This document shows positions 63,001-64,000 of a DNA stretch of 64,000 bases, one piece after another. The stretch comes from Luteolibacter rhizosphaerae. GTDB lineage: Bacteria; Verrucomicrobiota; Verrucomicrobiia; Verrucomicrobiales; Akkermansiaceae. The notes below the pieces were generated by a model, which did no database searches, was not told the DNA's origin, and saw only the letters and a list, made by a program, of their open reading frames with translations. The stretch spans positions 310,001-374,000 of the forward strand of contig NZ_JAPDDR010000006.1 in assembly GCF_025950095.1 (NCBI RefSeq). Direction: 5' to 3'. Numbering within the stretch: the first letter of the stretch is position 1; each line of letters begins with the position of its first letter. The position numbers and the translations under genes are program-made.

Positions 63001-64000
63001 CGGCAGCATCACCGGCACGGTTCTCGCCGATAACAACAACGACAACGTCGGCGATAGCGGTATCGCGGGCGTGACCCTTGCGCTCTTCACCGATCCGAAT
63101 GGCGATGGTAATCCTGCCGACGGAGTGCAGGTGGCGACCACCACCACCGCTGCGAATGGCAGCTACTCCTTCACCGGACTTCCGCCGCGGGCCTACGTGG
63201 TCGTGCAGACCCAGCCCGCCGGCTACCTCAGTGTTTCCGATACCGATGGCGGCACCATCAATCAGGTCGCCTTGGTCTTGGCTGCCGGCGGCAGCGGCGT
63301 GGCTTCCTTTGTCGAGGAACTTCCCGGCACCGTGACCGGCCACATCTACCGCGATGTGAATGGCAATGGCACGCAACAGGTCGGAACCGAGCCGAACTTC
63401 TCCGGCATCCAGGTCGTCATCAACGACGCGAACGGCGGCACCCAGACGGTGACCACCGATGCCAATGGCAATTGGACCGCTACCGCGCCGCCCGGCCTGA
63501 CCTCCGCGAATGTGAATGAGGCCGGCCTGCCTGCCGGCTGGGTGCAGACCGAAGGCATCGATCCAACCGAAGTCACCGCGAGCGCGGGCGGCACCGCCAG
63601 CGCCGGGAACGATGGTTACTTCTTCCCCGCGATCGTCAGCGGCCGTGTCTATCGCGATGTCTTGGGCAATGGCATCGAGGATGTCGCCGACACCGGAATC
63701 GCGGGCGTGATCGTCCGCGTGACCGACAGCCTCGGCGTGGTCCGGAATGTGACCACCAACGCCACCGGCGATTGGACCGTGAGCGTGCCGCCTGGCAGCA
63801 CCATTGTCGATGTCCTTGAGCTCGATGCGACCTTCCCGACGGGGGGCGTCCGCATCGAAGGCGAGGACCCGAATACCGTGACCGCGGTGGCTGGATCCAC
63901 GACGAACGGTGGCAAGGACGGCTACTACTTCCCCGCCACCGTCACCGGTCATCTCTACCGGGATGTGAATGGCAATGGCGTGCAAGACCCCGGCGAGCCG
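57008..64000 (+). CDS. Giant modular surface protein (DUF11 and SdrD-type B repeats), partial
   Basis: 2,331 codons are open to the window edge with no stop. A signal peptide ends near GSAFSQS. An N-terminal domain of about 450 residues (IVQEYYVPMPEAQI, IVYDHWEDGYEINL) is of a type found in surface proteins with DUF11 repeats. Then come DUF11-like domains (DVLEYSITMDNAGL, VGETIQYRLRVVNTGG), a duplicated domain ending ETITLTETGVNTGIF and ETITLTETGVNTGVF (about 58890-59270 and 60770-61130), and at least seven SdrD-B/CnaB-like units from about 61890 on, with DPNGDGDPTDGT-type Ca-binding loops. Probably an adhesin or matrix protein. The export route and C-terminus are outside the window. Confidence 0.9.
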   Translation, partial: MRFRTAFAGARALIQTALVFAGLGSAFSQSIVQEYYVPMPEAQIRQSFLALASNTGTSMDTTISMVAAVSGTKIVYDHWEDGYEINLDSPTQSTTQVWGDGNDANGKPPGFANDPNGLSAGAVIALRNLIALPRNPTTFLYDGRDRVGATRGIVMSRSTWATTPGAVLADATEVNATVDWGTNFIIPVGENEIFPTPLTASMFELCSLFVQASQAGTNVQIDRDGNGTVDTTVVLGQGETYYLERGLLRGATVVASKPVQTHIITGDIGGNYETRWYTVAPTALWGTRYYCPVGTASDGDDTYVFLYNPDSAAISVNITTRVGASTISIPAKSNYIYLMPQESGASFINTANKLFYAIATVGAEPTANNVHDWGFSLVQESDLTTTLSLGWGPGSSESGTITVNGNPAWVTATKNTTIYVDYNGDRIGSLTDPLGGKYDVSYNVAALQVQRLFDPDKDQTGMRIYTVDGTLIAGAWGQDPATAGPGNPYLDAGTTIPSFPVPVIRKASVIAVDNNTAGLSIGDVLEYSITMDNAGLVALGNLLVVDSLPAQISYVAGSATRDGVAVADNTGAGNTPFPFDASGYNIPILPRGQVTTLKYRVTIVAAGSIANTVTTSYAGVTSTNTVSVPGGGTAAQIRFTLSDGTVVTSFAPGDGIYVTMTDPDANTSATTVQTVTVIVRNATTGDYETITLTETGVNTGIFRNTTPALASSAAAGTNPNDSTLNVFAGNSLTVSYTDPVYGETANTTATVSTPAPSKVLYLSTDGVGSPDQDMDRIDPVALADNTTAFTADISVPVAVGAGTSTLGAFTGPLTGSTASVSMSHAVSGTNRLLLVAVNYEDDGTAGMTVGSVTYGGTAMTRISRNPSTQEVVTELWSLVAPATGTANVVVNMTNFASGDALHVAATTFTGVNQTTPLGTLVTAVGTTTPTTITAGGVTGDLIFATAAIDDSRTATPTGATATALWNANSGGTGDGVRSVGSTRAGDGSSAAFAWTLSAADAWAAIVIPIKQATAGTSSSLSFTQTPTFAESFTLPTGAALSAQTYFTASSGTLSGTVAVTATLRYGSTTVATSNSATVSGSAINFSFPALASAVTIPSGQALTLDITTAVPGVSFRIDYDSVTKPSKITLPTTTVIHTDSIGVYDAPFPGGTLVTSPANGQTLYVRTVVGDPFGAYDITSVDLSIDGPGTTDDITTTLNAANVVATTTATKTYEYVWRTGATNGQYSIVGTAKEGLENAISSSRSTTVNLSFLDLGTPSSVEFLNAGGTRTQTYAANESIRIRVTDLDENRNPAAIETITVTITTTSGDTETITLTETGVNTGVFTAVVPATTTGPANPGNGTIYAPTGTGISVVYTDPTDSTDTSSATASVPAPTAVDGVSLSKILISPASGQAIVGETIQYRLRVVNTGGTALGTVALTDTFPVANLTYVSATTTPTSVSGGTITWSNVGPLAQGASTEIFLTFTANAAGTTVTNSASVTAGTASSNSSANITITRPRVTVTKTVTSPATGTAGKGDNVVFSIAIQNSGSTAIPNLPLEDLFSNDTFEYVSASLAPNAVGSGTLLWNDITGSGSLAVGATQTISVTLKVKGEASPATNVAAVNYATDSNGNAVPATSSTASLVTAAASIKGLVLEDKGTSGFGGGDTPLANVRVTLYSDPNNDGDPSDGTVLAIANTLADGSYEFLNLALGNYVVVETDPTGFNSVADVDGANDNRIKVSLTTLTAVTGRNFLDKYIDPALYANIAGQVRNDVDGDGDLTDADSGISGVTIDLYTDPNGDGDPTDGTLYLSAVTNGTGNYSFNLVPPGSYVVIETDLSGYVSTNDKTLPNDNRVPVAVVASQTSTGNDFLDSNSLTLLGTIGDTVWSDTNNNGILNAGELGIVNVTVQLYRSTQTPGVGAPYRSTFTNINGVYSFAGVPAGSYYIYIPATNFAGNGALFTSPLSSTLTVTTDNQVNNDDNGIQTASGAAVVSPLIAISANETENTIDFGFVPNTSLGSITGTVLADNNNDNVGDSGIAGVTLALFTDPNGDGNPADGVQVATTTTAANGSYSFTGLPPRAYVVVQTQPAGYLSVSDTDGGTINQVALVLAAGGSGVASFVEELPGTVTGHIYRDVNGNGTQQVGTEPNFSGIQVVINDANGGTQTVTTDANGNWTATAPPGLTSANVNEAGLPAGWVQTEGIDPTEVTASAGGTASAGNDGYFFPAIVSGRVYRDVLGNGIEDVADTGIAGVIVRVTDSLGVVRNVTTNATGDWTVSVPPGSTIVDVLELDATFPTGGVRIEGEDPNTVTAVAGSTTNGGKDGYYFPATVTGHLYRDVNGNGVQDPGEP

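Noticed and set aside
60059-63985. 1,308-codon open frame on the minus strand at the right end
   Set aside because: It mirrors the repeat-rich surface protein, whose plus-strand frame is open from a signal peptide to the edge. The antisense product is Gly/Arg/His-rich without motifs.
61890-64000. CRISPR-like or minisatellite array in the surface protein gene
   Set aside because: The repeats are long, diverged, and in frame as protein domains; there is no constant short repeat with unique spacers.

Overview
The window looks like part of the chromosome of an aerobic, high-GC member of the Verrucomicrobiota (Verrucomicrobiaceae-like, for example Luteolibacter or a relative; the genus is a guess). 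The basis is an alternative complex III (ACIII) operon joined to an A-type oxidase, menaquinone genes, secreted proteins with autotransporter-associated beta-strand repeats and the DKDG..NLLEFAL tail usual in this phylum, a DUF2126 transglutaminase, a sialate O-acetylesterase and a heparinase-like lyase. Codons are strongly GC-ending. Most start codons lack a Shine-Dalgarno sequence and are preceded by pyrimidine tracts.

Layout. 0-2.4 kb: menaquinone genes menA (partial), menC, menE. 2.5-5 kb: PIN-PhoH ATPase, an RbsD/FucU-like lipoprotein and a very small RNase III-like protein. 5-9.4 kb, minus strand: a molybdate locus (single-domain ModE, TonB-dependent receptor, small periplasmic Mo-cofactor-type protein, ModA, ModB) without modC, with a 27-bp palindrome behind modE. 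9.4-10.5 kb: a dead pyruvate dehydrogenase E1-alpha copy. 10.5-13.5 kb: MBOAT-like and unknown membrane proteins. 13.6-33.5 kb: a secreted beta-strand repeat protein, sialate O-acetylesterase, transglutaminase/DUF2126, heparinase-like lyase, GNAT, pyrF, MBL hydrolase, Tat-exported phosphatase, TetR regulator with its operator, SGNH esterase, P450 and a trypsin-like protease.

33.7-51.4 kb is one long plus-strand respiratory operon: actABCDEF, a cytochrome c, a CcoN-like and a CcoO-like protein, a second cytochrome c, then ctaD, ctaE, ctaF, two tiny membrane proteins and ctaC, closed by a strong terminator. A CRP/FNR-type palindrome lies 40 bp upstream of actA. Menaquinol would be oxidised by ACIII and electrons passed through cytochromes c to the aa3-type oxidase. 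The CcoN-like protein has lost its CuB ligands and the helix-X haem ligands, so it cannot be a working oxidase. CtaE carries a soluble insertion of about 340 residues.

51.4-64 kb: a VOC protein, a DUF4870 membrane protein, a P-loop protein, a minus-strand envelope operon (LpxL-like acyltransferase with an extra GT9-like domain, ELM1-family protein, GT4 glycosyltransferase), tRNA-Arg(CCT), and a giant modular surface protein of more than 2,331 residues that runs off the right edge.

The most unusual signal is non-coding. Several gene leaders (menC, actC, actE, the first cytochrome c, ccoO) are imperfect tandem repeats with a 7-nt period placed just before a start codon that has no Shine-Dalgarno sequence. 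Each leader uses different words but the same period, and a 35-nt version recurs almost unchanged before actC and ccoO.
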